Assembly: GCA_934755305.1 (NCBI GenBank) | Contig: CAKVLD010000063.1 | Location: 1 to 16,332, forward strand | Length of the DNA: 16,332 bases | Source of the DNA: an uncultured Clostridium sp. | GTDB lineage: Bacteria; Bacillota; Clostridia; Clostridiales; Clostridiaceae | Direction: 5' to 3' | Position numbers and translations under genes: made by a program | Shown here: positions 7,328 through 14,343 of the stretch, in pieces | Layout of the letters: each line of letters starts with the position of its first letter | Numbering within the stretch: the first letter of the stretch is position 1 | Notes under the pieces: model-generated | The model's database searches: none | Told to the model about the DNA's origin: nothing | The model's input: only the letters and a program-made list of their open reading frames with translations

Positions 7328-7355
7328 TTTGATGCATATATTTTTTCGCATCAAA
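7328..7355. repeat. 8-bp inverted repeat upstream of the MocR operon
   Basis: TTTGATGC (7328-7335) and GCATCAAA (7348-7355) are perfect inverted copies separated by 12 bases. They lie about 45-70 bases upstream of the -10 box. The position suits an activator or regulator site; the MocR protein encoded in the operon is the obvious candidate. Confidence 0.45.
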
Positions 7356-7373
7356 TTATGCAAATATTTTTAT

Positions 7374-7408
7374 AAAAAAACTGTTCTATTTCCGTTCCTG
7401 TAAAGAAC
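7374..7408 (-). terminator. Weak terminator candidate after the transposase-like gene
   Basis: On the minus strand GTTC, TTT and their partners AAA, GAAC form an imperfect stem around a 10-base loop. AG and seven T follow. It lies about 105 bases beyond the stop of the transposase-like gene. Confidence 0.35.
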
Positions 7409-7484
7409 TACTTACCTTGTGAGATGTGTTTTTACCTCTAAAAAGTACCTCTTGCCTAGTTACAACTTTGTAATTTACCGTCCT
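7386..7484 (-). pseudogene. Possible scrap of an effector-binding (GyrI/AraC-like) domain gene
   Basis: A minus-strand frame reads ERTVNYKVVTRQEVLFRGKN and then TSHKVSSS and LQERK before TAG (7386-7388). The pattern 'xYKVVxRxEvxxxGK...S' resembles the first strand of GyrI-like/AraC effector-binding domains. An AGAAAGGA ribosome-site-like run precedes it, but no start codon is at the right distance. It is about 33 codons and nothing of the rest of such a domain follows. I regard it as a possible gene remnant, with chance as a real alternative. Confidence 0.22.
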
Positions 7485-7512
7485 TTCTGAAAGAAATGTT
7501 GTTATAATTTTT

Positions 7513-8382
7513 TTATACTCCTATGTTCTCAATTTTAATGAAAAATTCTCCAAGTAATAGTTCTTTAAAAAAATTTATATTTATGAATTTTCTTTTTAAG
7601 TTATAAATTATAAGCCAACAAAAATATTCCTTTAAATACTTAGTTGAAACTCCACAAAAAGACTTAAACCATGATTTACAAACAAGATTAAATCCACCAA
7701 TAAATTTATCAAACTCCTTATTCTCATTATTTGCATTCTTATTGTGTTTCTTAGCAATAATACCTATATATCTATCTACATAAGGAATAATAACTGAATC
7801 CTTATCAATTCTTTTATAAATCTTTTCATCAAACTTTTTAATATCCCATATTTTTTTACATACAGGTAAACATAAAATTGAATCTTTTTCCCCTTTAGCT
7901 GATACCACAAATATTTTTTCTCTTACATTAGTATCTATGTGTTTATTTCCTTTAAAATTCTCTTTAGTTGAAGTTTTTATCATATGTATTTTTCCTTCTA
8001 AAGTTTTAGGAATATTAGTAAAAGTCATTGCATGAAGTACTTTATGCCTCCAATAAAAGGCTGTATTTATGTTTATTTTCAATCTTTCTGCACATACTTT
8101 TAAAGTCTTCTTTTCTAGCATTAATTCAATAAACTCTATCCACTTATTAGGTGATTTCTTCGAATAGCTCCAAATTGAATTTGTTACTAAGGAAAAAGTT
8201 TTACCACATCCTTTACAACGATATCTTTGTATTCCTTTAAAAAATCCAAATTTAATATAATGAGTGTGACCGCATTTTGGACAAACATTAACTACATTTT
8301 TTCTACTTGCATATATATTAGGTTTTAGGATTTCATTTAAATATTTATTCATGTTGTCTAAATTTATATCCAACTCTATCAT
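7513..8382 (-). CDS. IS1595-like transposase relative lacking the catalytic acids
   Basis: The 289-residue protein has the layout of IS1595/ISXO2 transposases. A zinc ribbon comes first (CPKCGHTHYIKFGFFKG ... YRCKGCGKTF, two CxxC pairs, about 35-62), then a helix-turn-helix (about 92-112, VCAERLKININTAFYWRHKV), then an RNase H-like region ending FCGVSTKYLKEYFCWLIIYN, close to the family's GVSTKYLxNYLxWF end. In active members the first catalytic acid sits in a 'xVEVDETY' strand; here the matching place reads GKIHMIKTSTKENFKG. The second acid, usually 'TDxxxSY', is replaced around SVIIPYVDRYIGI, and the third-position 'HxxNxxHSRLK' reads FNLVCKSWFK. The frame is intact. The start ATG has GAGGTG six bases upstream and was preferred over an upstream GTG that overlaps that site. 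It is probably a domesticated DNA-binding protein or a recently dead transposase. The alignment is from memory. Confidence 0.75.
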   Translation of the reverse strand: MIELDINLDNMNKYLNEILKPNIYASRKNVVNVCPKCGHTHYIKFGFFKGIQRYRCKGCGKTFSLVTNSIWSYSKKSPNKWIEFIELMLEKKTLKVCAERLKININTAFYWRHKVLHAMTFTNIPKTLEGKIHMIKTSTKENFKGNKHIDTNVREKIFVVSAKGEKDSILCLPVCKKIWDIKKFDEKIYKRIDKDSVIIPYVDRYIGIIAKKHNKNANNENKEFDKFIGGFNLVCKSWFKSFCGVSTKYLKEYFCWLIIYNLKRKFININFFKELLLGEFFIKIENIGV

Positions 8383-8518
8383 CAATATCACCTCATCTTA
8401 AATTCTTGACAATATGTTAGATTTATAAACATTAACAACATTTATCGTAGAAAGACCTCTATATAACAACTTCCTATCCCCTACTCCAAAACTTTCTCTC
8501 ACCCACAAATTTCCACAC

Positions 8519-8558
8519 AAAACAAAAGAGTCACCGCCTCTCTTTCCTAAAAAAGGCA
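8519..8558 (-). terminator. Terminator of the TPR-protein gene
   Basis: On the minus strand AGAGTCAC (8551-8558) pairs perfectly with GTGACTCT (8527-8534), with an inner GCCT/AGGC stem. TTTTGTTTTG follows. It begins about 12 bases after the stop codon. Confidence 0.8.
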
Positions 8559-8570
8559 CTGTGACTCTCT

Positions 8571-9836
8571 CTAATTTTCAGAAAAAATATCAATTATAAT
8601 ATTCTTTTCTGCATTAACTTCATCATTTCCACCTGTAGTTTTCACCTCAATTAACTCTTCAAGTTTCTTAATCTTACTACTAAACCTTACAGGTTCTAAT
8701 AATTCCAGACTACTCATAAGTCTTTTACATTTATCAAATTCCTTAGCCTCAATTAAAGTTAATATTCTTAAAAACAATGTACTTGTATTATAAGGATCAC
8801 TTAAACTTTGAATTCTAAATATCTTATAAACCAACTTAAAATGCTCTTTTGCTCTATCTTTTTCCTTATTGCTTCTATAAACATATCCTTTTAATAAAAA
8901 TGCTAACTTACTATATTCACTTGTTAACTCATCACCAGCACAAAGAATATCAATATTATTTATAGCTTTCTTTACATTACCCACCTTATAATTTAATAAA
9001 GCCAACAAAAACATTACTTCATGATTTTCTTCATTATATACTCTATTATCATTTAAAAGCTCAATAGCTTCCTCACATTTATCTTTCATCATTAAAATTC
9101 TAGATTTAATAACCATAAATTTCATATAATATTCATCATCTGAAATATTCTCGATTATTTCCAAAGCATCCTCATACTTTTGCTCTTTAATATAATACTT
9201 AATAAAATCCAACTTTAACGGAGAATAATCATTAAATACACTTCTTGCTTTTTCTAAATACCCATAAGCTTCTTTGCTTTTACCTTCTTCTAAAGCAAGA
9301 TTTACCCTTATTCTATACCCGTCATATTGATCCCCATTAAACTTTATCATTTCATCTAAGGTAACCTTAGCTTCTTCTATCATACCAAGTTTCATATATA
9401 CTAAATACTTTCTATATCTAGCTTCCATATATGTTTTATTTTTTCTTAAGGCCTTATTATACTCATGAATAGAATCATTGTATTTTACCAAATATTCTTT
9501 TACTATTCCCCTATAGAAAAAGACCTCTGGACTGCAAACCCCATTATCAATAGCTAAAGTTAAACATTCATCACACTTATCTAACTCCTTCATCTTTTCA
9601 TATATAATTGCCATTCTAAAATATACTTTCCCATCTTTAGAATCTATATTTTTAATCTCATTTAATATCTCTAAAGATTTATTATAACTACCTTGTTTTT
9701 CATATATTTCTGCAATCCTATATAGAACTTCCTTGTTACTTGAACTTTTCTCCCTTACTTCTTTTAAAACTTCTAGAGCCATATTTAACTTATTATACTT
9801 AATTAATATGTCACTAATCTCTATCTTTTCTTCCAT
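8571..9836 (-). CDS. Tetratricopeptide-repeat (TPR) protein
   Basis: This 421-residue cytoplasmic protein is built of about ten consecutive TPR units, each about 34 residues, from residue 10 to about 395. Examples are VLYRIAEIYEKQGSYNKSLE, VYFRMAIIYEKMKELDKCDE, ARYRKYLVYMKLGMIEEAKV and MFLLALLNYKVGNVKKAINN. TPR arrays form a superhelix for protein-protein contacts. No enzymatic domain, signal peptide or membrane segment is seen, so partner and pathway are unknown. The last 25 residues (KTTGGNDEVNAEKN...) lie outside the repeats. The start ATG has AAGGGG six bases upstream. It is flanked by strong terminators on both sides (its own and that of hflX), so it is a single-gene unit. A possible -10 (TATAAT, 9947-9952) with no clear -35 is the only promoter hint. 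Confidence 0.85.
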   Translation of the reverse strand: MEEKIEISDILIKYNKLNMALEVLKEVREKSSSNKEVLYRIAEIYEKQGSYNKSLEILNEIKNIDSKDGKVYFRMAIIYEKMKELDKCDECLTLAIDNGVCSPEVFFYRGIVKEYLVKYNDSIHEYNKALRKNKTYMEARYRKYLVYMKLGMIEEAKVTLDEMIKFNGDQYDGYRIRVNLALEEGKSKEAYGYLEKARSVFNDYSPLKLDFIKYYIKEQKYEDALEIIENISDDEYYMKFMVIKSRILMMKDKCEEAIELLNDNRVYNEENHEVMFLLALLNYKVGNVKKAINNIDILCAGDELTSEYSKLAFLLKGYVYRSNKEKDRAKEHFKLVYKIFRIQSLSDPYNTSTLFLRILTLIEAKEFDKCKRLMSSLELLEPVRFSSKIKKLEELIEVKTTGGNDEVNAEKNIIIDIFSEN

Positions 9837-10040
9837 AACGTTCCCCTTATGTATTAATATAATTTATCCTTTGCTCTATTTATACTTATATTCTCCCATA
9901 ATTAGCCATTATTTATACTACAAACTCACCCTTAATACGTTAATCTATTATATATTAACATACAAATTCATTTTTTTACAATTTATTAACATAATCAATT
10001 TGAAAAGTCCAATTAAAAATCAGTTTAATTTTTTTCAACT

Positions 10041-10086
10041 AAAAAGTGCGATTATACTTAGCTTCCACTCTAAGTATAATCGCACT
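10041..10086 (-). terminator. Terminator of hflX, 17-bp perfect stem
   Basis: AGTGCGATTATACTTAG (10045-10061) and its exact inverse (10070-10086) form a 17-bp stem around an 8-base loop. Five T follow on the minus strand. It starts about 8 bases after the hflX stop and separates hflX from the downstream TPR gene. Confidence 0.9.
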
Positions 10087-10093
10087 CTTTTAT

Positions 10094-11890
10094 TTAATTT
10101 AGTACTTGTGTTGAATATTCTTTACTTTTATTATAAGTTTCTTCATCAATTTCTACAACCATAAATGTTCCATTTTCTGTATATTCTTCTTGGAACACTC
10201 TACCATTTCTATGTAAAAAAGATGCTACATCCCCCTTATCATAAGGAATTAGATACTCTGCCTTAATTAAACTATAAGGTAATTTTTCCTCAATTAGATT
10301 TAATAAAGAATCTAAATTTATCTCTTCCTTAGCAGATACTTCTATTATATCTTCATATTGAATATGTTCTCTTATATTAGCTAAAGCTTCTTCTGATGCC
10401 TTATCTATTTTATTTAAAACCAATATAGTTTCTTTACCACGTGCACCTAATTCTCCTAAAACCTCTTCTACTGCTACTATTTGTTCTAAAGCAGTACTTG
10501 ATGATGCATCTACAACATGACAAAGTAAATCAGAATAAATTACTTCTTCTAAAGTAGACTTGAAAGCTTCTACTAAATCATGAGGTAACTTTCTTACAAA
10601 CCCTACTGTATCAGTTAAAGTAATAAGACCTTTATTTTCTAAAGTTACAGCTCTTGTAGTGATATCTAAAGTTGCAAATAACATATCCGCTTCAAAAACC
10701 TTTTCCTTATTCTTTCCTTCCTTAGTAGCTGCCTTATCACAAATAGCATTTCTTAAAGTTGACTTTCCTGCATTTGTGTACCCTACTAATGATACCTTAG
10801 GAATACTTTCCTTATTTCTCTTTTCCCTTTGAACTTCTCTGTTTTTCTTAATTTTCTTAAGTTCATTATTTAAATCGTATATTGTTTCATTTATATGTCT
10901 TCTATCTGTTTCAAGCTTCTTTTCTCCTGGTCCTCTAGTACCTATTCCACCACCAGTTCTTGATAACACAGTACCTAAACCTTGAAGTCTACTCTTTCTA
11001 TATTTAAGTTGAGCAAGCTCTACTTGAATCTTAGCTTCTTTGCTCTTTGCTCTTCTTGCAAATATCTCTAATATAAGAGTAGTTCTATCTATAACCTTTG
11101 CTCCTAAAGCATTTTCTAAGTTTCTAACTTGAGAACCTGATAATTCGTCATCAAATATTATTACATTAGCTCTTTCAGTTTGTCTTAATGCTGCTATTTC
11201 AAGAACCTTTCCTCTACCTATAAAGAAAGCAGGATCTATCTTACTTCTTCCTTGATAAACCGTTTGAAGTACTGGTATGTTACATGCATCAGCAAGTTCA
11301 GCAAGTTCTTGTAAACTTTCTCTAGTATCAGAACCTACTAATATAGCTTTTTCTTCATCATCTTCTACAACTTCATTATCCTTAATTAAACTTTCTACAT
11401 GTCTAACTCTATCTAATATATTTATTGCAAGAAGTTCTTCCATAGATAAATTTTTACTTTCTTCATATATTAAAGTATTGTTAAATACAGAAAGCATGCC
11501 TATTGAAAAATCTATAATCTTTCCTTCATATGTACCTATAGCAACTATAGCATCAAGTTTTAACTTTAATAGAGCTGATAAATCTAGGGCAGATAAATTA
11601 CATAATCCATTTGGATGTGTATGAATCACTCTAACTCCTGAAAGTCTTCCTTCTCTTATATCTAATAAAGGAAGTTCTACAGAAGATGAATCCCCAATTG
11701 CAACTGATTGAACCTTTCCTCTTCTATCTATTGCTACACTTACTTCTCTATCTAAAGCTGTAGAAACTCTAACCATTATATCTATAATTTCCAAACTAAC
11801 AGCTTCATCTTTCAAATTTTTAATTTTATATATTTCTTCTAATTGATCTAAAAAACTTTTCTTTACCCCGTCTATATTTCCATTAATCAT
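10094..11890 (-). CDS. hflX: GTPase HflX with N-terminal JAMM-like extension
   Basis: HflX is a ribosome-associated GTPase that splits stalled or heat-damaged 70S ribosomes. The standard part starts near residue 180 (KAILVGSDTRESLQELAELA). It includes the N-terminal HflX domain, the glycine-rich linker LSRTGGGIGTRGPGEKKLET (309-328), and the G domain: GYTNAGKST (370-378), DTVGF (427-431), NKID (493-496), SAK (519-521). The G2 region has a longer loop than usual before MLFATLDITTR. Ahead of this lies an extra domain of about 175 residues resembling JAB/MPN (RadC-like) folds. It carries HTHPNGLCNLSALD, which fits the JAMM signature HxHx7Sx2D (His90, His92, Ser100, Asp103), with Glu49 as candidate catalytic acid. 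At 598 residues it is longer than the roughly 420 of E. coli HflX. The start ATG has GAGGTG five bases upstream, and a good promoter lies at 11933-11961. Confidence 0.96.
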   Translation of the reverse strand: MINGNIDGVKKSFLDQLEEIYKIKNLKDEAVSLEIIDIMVRVSTALDREVSVAIDRRGKVQSVAIGDSSSVELPLLDIREGRLSGVRVIHTHPNGLCNLSALDLSALLKLKLDAIVAIGTYEGKIIDFSIGMLSVFNNTLIYEESKNLSMEELLAINILDRVRHVESLIKDNEVVEDDEEKAILVGSDTRESLQELAELADACNIPVLQTVYQGRSKIDPAFFIGRGKVLEIAALRQTERANVIIFDDELSGSQVRNLENALGAKVIDRTTLILEIFARRAKSKEAKIQVELAQLKYRKSRLQGLGTVLSRTGGGIGTRGPGEKKLETDRRHINETIYDLNNELKKIKKNREVQREKRNKESIPKVSLVGYTNAGKSTLRNAICDKAATKEGKNKEKVFEADMLFATLDITTRAVTLENKGLITLTDTVGFVRKLPHDLVEAFKSTLEEVIYSDLLCHVVDASSSTALEQIVAVEEVLGELGARGKETILVLNKIDKASEEALANIREHIQYEDIIEVSAKEEINLDSLLNLIEEKLPYSLIKAEYLIPYDKGDVASFLHRNGRVFQEEYTENGTFMVVEIDEETYNKSKEYSTQVLN

Positions 11891-11932
11891 TTTATCACCT
11901 CGTATATACCTATTCTTTGCAACTTTCCTTTA

Positions 11933-11961
11933 ATTTTATACTATCTAATTTTACTTGTAAA
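11933..11961 (-). promoter_or_regulatory. Promoter of hflX
   Basis: On the minus strand TTTACA (11956-11961), a 17-base spacer and TAAAAT (11933-11938) make a near-consensus housekeeping promoter. The predicted start is near 11926, about 36 nt before the hflX start codon. Confidence 0.75.
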
Positions 11962-12015
11962 CTTTTCATTAAGCTTTACCTTCCTCTTATTCCATTTAAT
12001 TACAAATTAAAAATA

Positions 12016-12027
12016 AAGTTGCAACTT
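12016..12027. promoter_or_regulatory. 12-bp perfect palindrome over the hpt -35 box
   Basis: AAGTTGCAACTT is a perfect palindrome covering the candidate -35 TTGCAA of hpt. Its place suits a repressor site, but no regulator is known to me for this sequence. Confidence 0.4.
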
Positions 12028-12047
12028 CTTGAAAAACTCTGTAATAT
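12019..12047 (+). promoter_or_regulatory. Candidate promoter of hpt
   Basis: TTGCAA (12019-12024), a 17-base spacer and TAATAT (12042-12047) match the consensus at four of six positions each. The start would be near 12054, leaving a leader of about 55 nt. Confidence 0.5.
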
Positions 12048-12108
12048 TAATAGCAGATTTAATTTATTTTTTTAATACATATTTTTTTATTTAGAATGGA
12101 GGATTCTC

Positions 12109-12636
12109 ATGGAAAATAAAAAACGTAACATACTTTTATCTAAGGAAACTATAGAAGAAAGAATTGTAGAACTTGGTGCAGAAATAACTAAAGATTACGA
12201 AGGTAAGAAACTTTATATTCTTTCTTTACTAAGAGGTAGCTTTATGTTTACTTCTGATTTAGTAAAATCTATAGATACTAAGGTAAAAATAGGATTTATG
12301 ACAACTTCAAGTTATGGTAATAGCGAAGTTAGTTCAGGAGAAGTTAAAATAGTAAATGATATTCCTGATAACATAGAAGGTTTTGATGTATTAATAGTTG
12401 ATGATATAGTTGATACTGGATACACTATGGAATTCATAGTAAACCACGTAAAATCTTTAGGAGCTGCTTCTGTTAAAACTTGTGTACTTTTAGATAAGCC
12501 ATCAAGAAGAAAAGCAAATTTAACTCCTGATTATAGATGTTTTGAAATAGAAGACGTTTTTGTAGTGGGATATGGTCTAGACTATAGTAATTATTATAGA
12601 AATGTTCCTTATGTATTCAACTGGGAAGATAAATAG
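12109..12636 (+). CDS. hpt: Hypoxanthine phosphoribosyltransferase
   Basis: Hpt salvages hypoxanthine, usually also guanine, by joining it to PRPP to give IMP or GMP. The 175-residue length is normal for bacterial Hpt. The PRPP-binding loop is VLIVDDIVDTGYTM (94-107). LRGSFMF (41-47) is the diphosphate-binding loop. TTSSYGNSEVSSGEVKIV (65-82) is the flexible active-site loop with Ser-Tyr. LLDKPSRRK (127-135) holds the purine-contacting lysine. VGYGLDYSNYYRNVPYV near the end is typical. The start ATG has TGGAGG six bases upstream. It is divergent from hflX and stands alone before a bidirectional terminator. In many Bacillota hpt lies between tilS and ftsH; here it does not. Fit to the family is very good. 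Confidence 0.97.
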   Translation: MENKKRNILLSKETIEERIVELGAEITKDYEGKKLYILSLLRGSFMFTSDLVKSIDTKVKIGFMTTSSYGNSEVSSGEVKIVNDIPDNIEGFDVLIVDDIVDTGYTMEFIVNHVKSLGAASVKTCVLLDKPSRRKANLTPDYRCFEIEDVFVVGYGLDYSNYYRNVPYVFNWEDK

Positions 12637-12659
12637 TTAATAATTTTTAATTAACGCAA

Positions 12660-12700
12660 CAAAAAAGGATGATGCATTAATTTGCACCATCCCTTTTTTA
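12660..12700. terminator. Bidirectional terminator between hpt and the RlpA-like gene
   Basis: AAAAAAGGATGATGCA (12661-12676) pairs with TGCACCATCCCTTTTTT (12683-12699) with one bulged base and one G-U, around a 6-base loop. The A and T runs on both sides allow termination of both convergent genes. Confidence 0.88.
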
Positions 12701-12714
12701 ATGTATAAAAAATT

Positions 12715-13080
12715 TTACCAAGTAATTTTTCCGTCAAATAATCCAGCTGATGTTTTAGCAACCTTTGAGAAAGATTCTTTAGACATATCTAAGATTCTTC
12801 CACTAACATATGGTCCTCTGTCTAATATATAAACAGTAGTTGTCTTACCATTACTAGTATTCTTAACTGTAACTTTTGTGTTGAAAGCTATAGTCTTATG
12901 AGCTGCTGTAGTAGCCTTTCCAGTCTTTCCAGAAGCTGTTTTCTTTCCTGTTACGTTATACCATGATACTTTACCTGATTCAGTTTGTGCTGATGCATCA
13001 ACAGAACCTACTCCCATAGCTGCTCCTCCAGCCATTACTAATACTGCTAAAGTAGTTGCCATTTTTCTTATTTTCTTCAT
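12715..13080 (-). CDS. Small secreted RlpA-like double-psi beta-barrel protein
   Basis: This 121-residue secreted protein has a signal peptide (MKKIRK, hydrophobic 8-24, likely cut after ASA at 31). One RlpA-like double-psi beta-barrel domain follows, as in peptidoglycan-acting RlpA and expansin relatives. Family patterns are VSWYN (38-42), KTASG (47-51), TTAAHKTIAFNTKVTVKN (57-74) and ILDRGPYVSGRILDMSKESF (85-104) with the conserved Asp87. In RlpA the TASG motif is usually followed by a Glu thought to act in catalysis; here it is Lys52. Lytic activity is therefore doubtful, and it may only bind or remodel the wall. No SPOR domain or lipobox is present. The start ATG has AAGGGGGA six bases upstream and a near-consensus promoter, so expression may be high. 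Confidence 0.85.
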   Translation of the reverse strand: MKKIRKMATTLAVLVMAGGAAMGVGSVDASAQTESGKVSWYNVTGKKTASGKTGKATTAAHKTIAFNTKVTVKNTSNGKTTTVYILDRGPYVSGRILDMSKESFSKVAKTSAGLFDGKITW

Positions 13081-13132
13081 TGTAAATCCCCCTTTACTCT
13101 TTTTGTTGATTTAGATTTATTTTTATATTTAA

Positions 13133-13161
13133 ATTTTAACATTTTTTGCCATAATAGTCAA
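13133..13161 (-). promoter_or_regulatory. Promoter of the RlpA-like gene
   Basis: On the minus strand TTGACT (13156-13161), a 17-base spacer and TAAAAT (13133-13138) match five of six consensus bases each. This is one of the strongest promoters in the window, with a start near 13126. Confidence 0.8.
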
Positions 13162-13186
13162 CATATTTTTGCATTTTTTACTTTTA

Positions 13187-13215
13187 TTGTATTTGTATTA
13201 TTTATATTGTATTAT
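13187..13215 (+). promoter_or_regulatory. Candidate promoter of the TolB-like lipoprotein gene
   Basis: TTGTAT (13187-13192), a 17-base spacer and TATTAT (13210-13215). The -35 is weak, the -10 is good. The -10 lies inside the left arm of an inverted repeat listed next. Confidence 0.4.
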
Positions 13216-13230
13216 ATTTTACATAATACA
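13208..13230. promoter_or_regulatory. 8-bp inverted repeat over the lipoprotein -10 box (operator candidate)
   Basis: TGTATTAT (13208-13215) and ATAATACA (13223-13230) are perfect inverted copies with a 7-base spacer. They cover the candidate -10 and the start region, a classic repressor position. A T-run follows, so a leader hairpin or terminator reading is also possible. Confidence 0.45.
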
Positions 13231-13272
13231 GTTTTTTTAATATTTTTTATTTTATAAAGGAGGTTTTAAATC

Positions 13273-14307
13273 ATGAGCAAAAAAATATATATTTTTTTAA
13301 ATTTTATTCTTATTTCTTTTATTCTTACTTGTTGCTCTACTAATTTTACTAATAATTCAAATGATAGTAATTCAAATAAAATAATTGTCTCTTCATTATC
13401 AAAAGATAAAAAAGGCTTTATAACATCAATAGATCCTACTACCAAAAAAGAAAAAGTAAATATTAAAAATAAAAATGTAGCAATAACTGGAGATATATCT
13501 TCTGATTCATCAAAGATAGCTTACATAGATGCTTTAGATGATACTTCCCCTTGGCAATTATTTGTATCTAATTTAAATGGAAATAATTCTAAACAACTAA
13601 CAACAACTGAAAAAGGTAAAGTAAATGCTAGATTCTCAAAGGATGGATATATATACTATTTATCTCAAGATTCAGAAGATACTATAAAACTATTTAAATA
13701 TAATCTCGAAAAGAAAGAAGAATCAATAATAGATAAAGAGAATACTGATAGAGAAGTTGAATGTTTCAGTATATCTGATAATGTTATTATTCAATCTACA
13801 GTTTCTTCTTCTGAAAAGTTAAAAGCTTGGGAAGAAAGTGAAGATGGTAATCCTTTACTTTCTCATACAATTATTTTAGTGAATTCAGAGGATTCTCAAG
13901 AAGAACTTACAAATATAACAGCATCCACTATATCTTCAATTGATATAACAAAAGATGGTACAAAAGTACTCATATTTGGTGAAAATATAAACTCTGACAC
14001 TGGATTTGGTATATATGAATTAACTCTAAAAGATAAGACATTAAAAAAATTAATATTAGATAGTGAAGTTATTAATAAATCTGATTCTCTAATTGAAAGC
14101 TTTATTAATCCATATATAGTAAGATATTCAGAGGATGAGAATATAATTTATTTTACTGCCAGCAAAAAAAATGCTGAATCTTTTAATCTAGATGAAATTG
14201 AATGTAAAGCTGCTAGCCTTTTTACTTATAATATTGAAAATGGAAAAATAGAAGAATTTTATACCCCTAAAAATCCAAGCTTAATCTTTGATTTAAATGT
14301 ACATTAA
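13273..14307 (+). CDS. Lipoprotein with TolB-like (PD40) propeller repeats
   Basis: This 344-residue protein is exported and lipid-anchored. A hydrophobic signal (5-18) ends in a lipobox LTCC; Cys21 with L18-T19-C20 fits best, Cys20 is an alternative. A Ser/Asn-rich linker (22-35) follows. The rest contains repeated beta-propeller blades of the TolB/PD40 type: ISSDSSKIAYIDA, ARFSKDGYIYYLSQ, ITKDGTKVLIFGE and YSEDENIIYFTAS, each followed by a strand such as LFVSNLNGN or LFKYNLEKK. Such lipoproteins sit on the outer face of the membrane and usually act as binding or sensor proteins; the ligand is unknown. The start ATG has the very strong AAAGGAGGT nine bases upstream. It is divergent from the RlpA-like wall protein and convergent with yunB. 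The family assignment rests on repeat pattern only. Confidence 0.72.
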   Translation: MSKKIYIFLNFILISFILTCCSTNFTNNSNDSNSNKIIVSSLSKDKKGFITSIDPTTKKEKVNIKNKNVAITGDISSDSSKIAYIDALDDTSPWQLFVSNLNGNNSKQLTTTEKGKVNARFSKDGYIYYLSQDSEDTIKLFKYNLEKKEESIIDKENTDREVECFSISDNVIIQSTVSSSEKLKAWEESEDGNPLLSHTIILVNSEDSQEELTNITASTISSIDITKDGTKVLIFGENINSDTGFGIYELTLKDKTLKKLILDSEVINKSDSLIESFINPYIVRYSEDENIIYFTASKKNAESFNLDEIECKAASLFTYNIENGKIEEFYTPKNPSLIFDLNVH

Positions 14308-14343
14308 AAAATCAAAAAGTAGCACTAAAATTTAAGATATAAA

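Noticed and set aside
7380..7512. The GC-richer leader-like stretch was examined as a possible riboswitch or T-box.
   Set aside because: No T-box sequence, no conserved aptamer core, and it lies downstream of the gene on the coding strand rather than in a leader.
8400..8430. Plus-strand TTGACA at 8406-8411 followed by TATAAA.
   Set aside because: The spacing is about 12-13 bases, too short for a housekeeping promoter, and no plus-strand gene follows.
7498..8470. GTTGTTATA (7498-7506) and TATAACAAC (8462-8470) flanking the transposase-like gene as possible terminal inverted repeats.
   Set aside because: Only 9 bp in AT-rich DNA, no matching extension, no target-site duplication next to them, and unlike the IS1595 ends I know.
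11910..11969. 19-codon minus-strand frame (MKSLQVKLDSIKLKESCKE) upstream of hflX with GAGGAAGG before its ATG.
   Set aside because: The best hflX promoter (-10 at 11933-11938) lies inside it, so the predicted transcript would not contain its start. No separate promoter is evident and the composition is what AT-rich DNA gives by chance.
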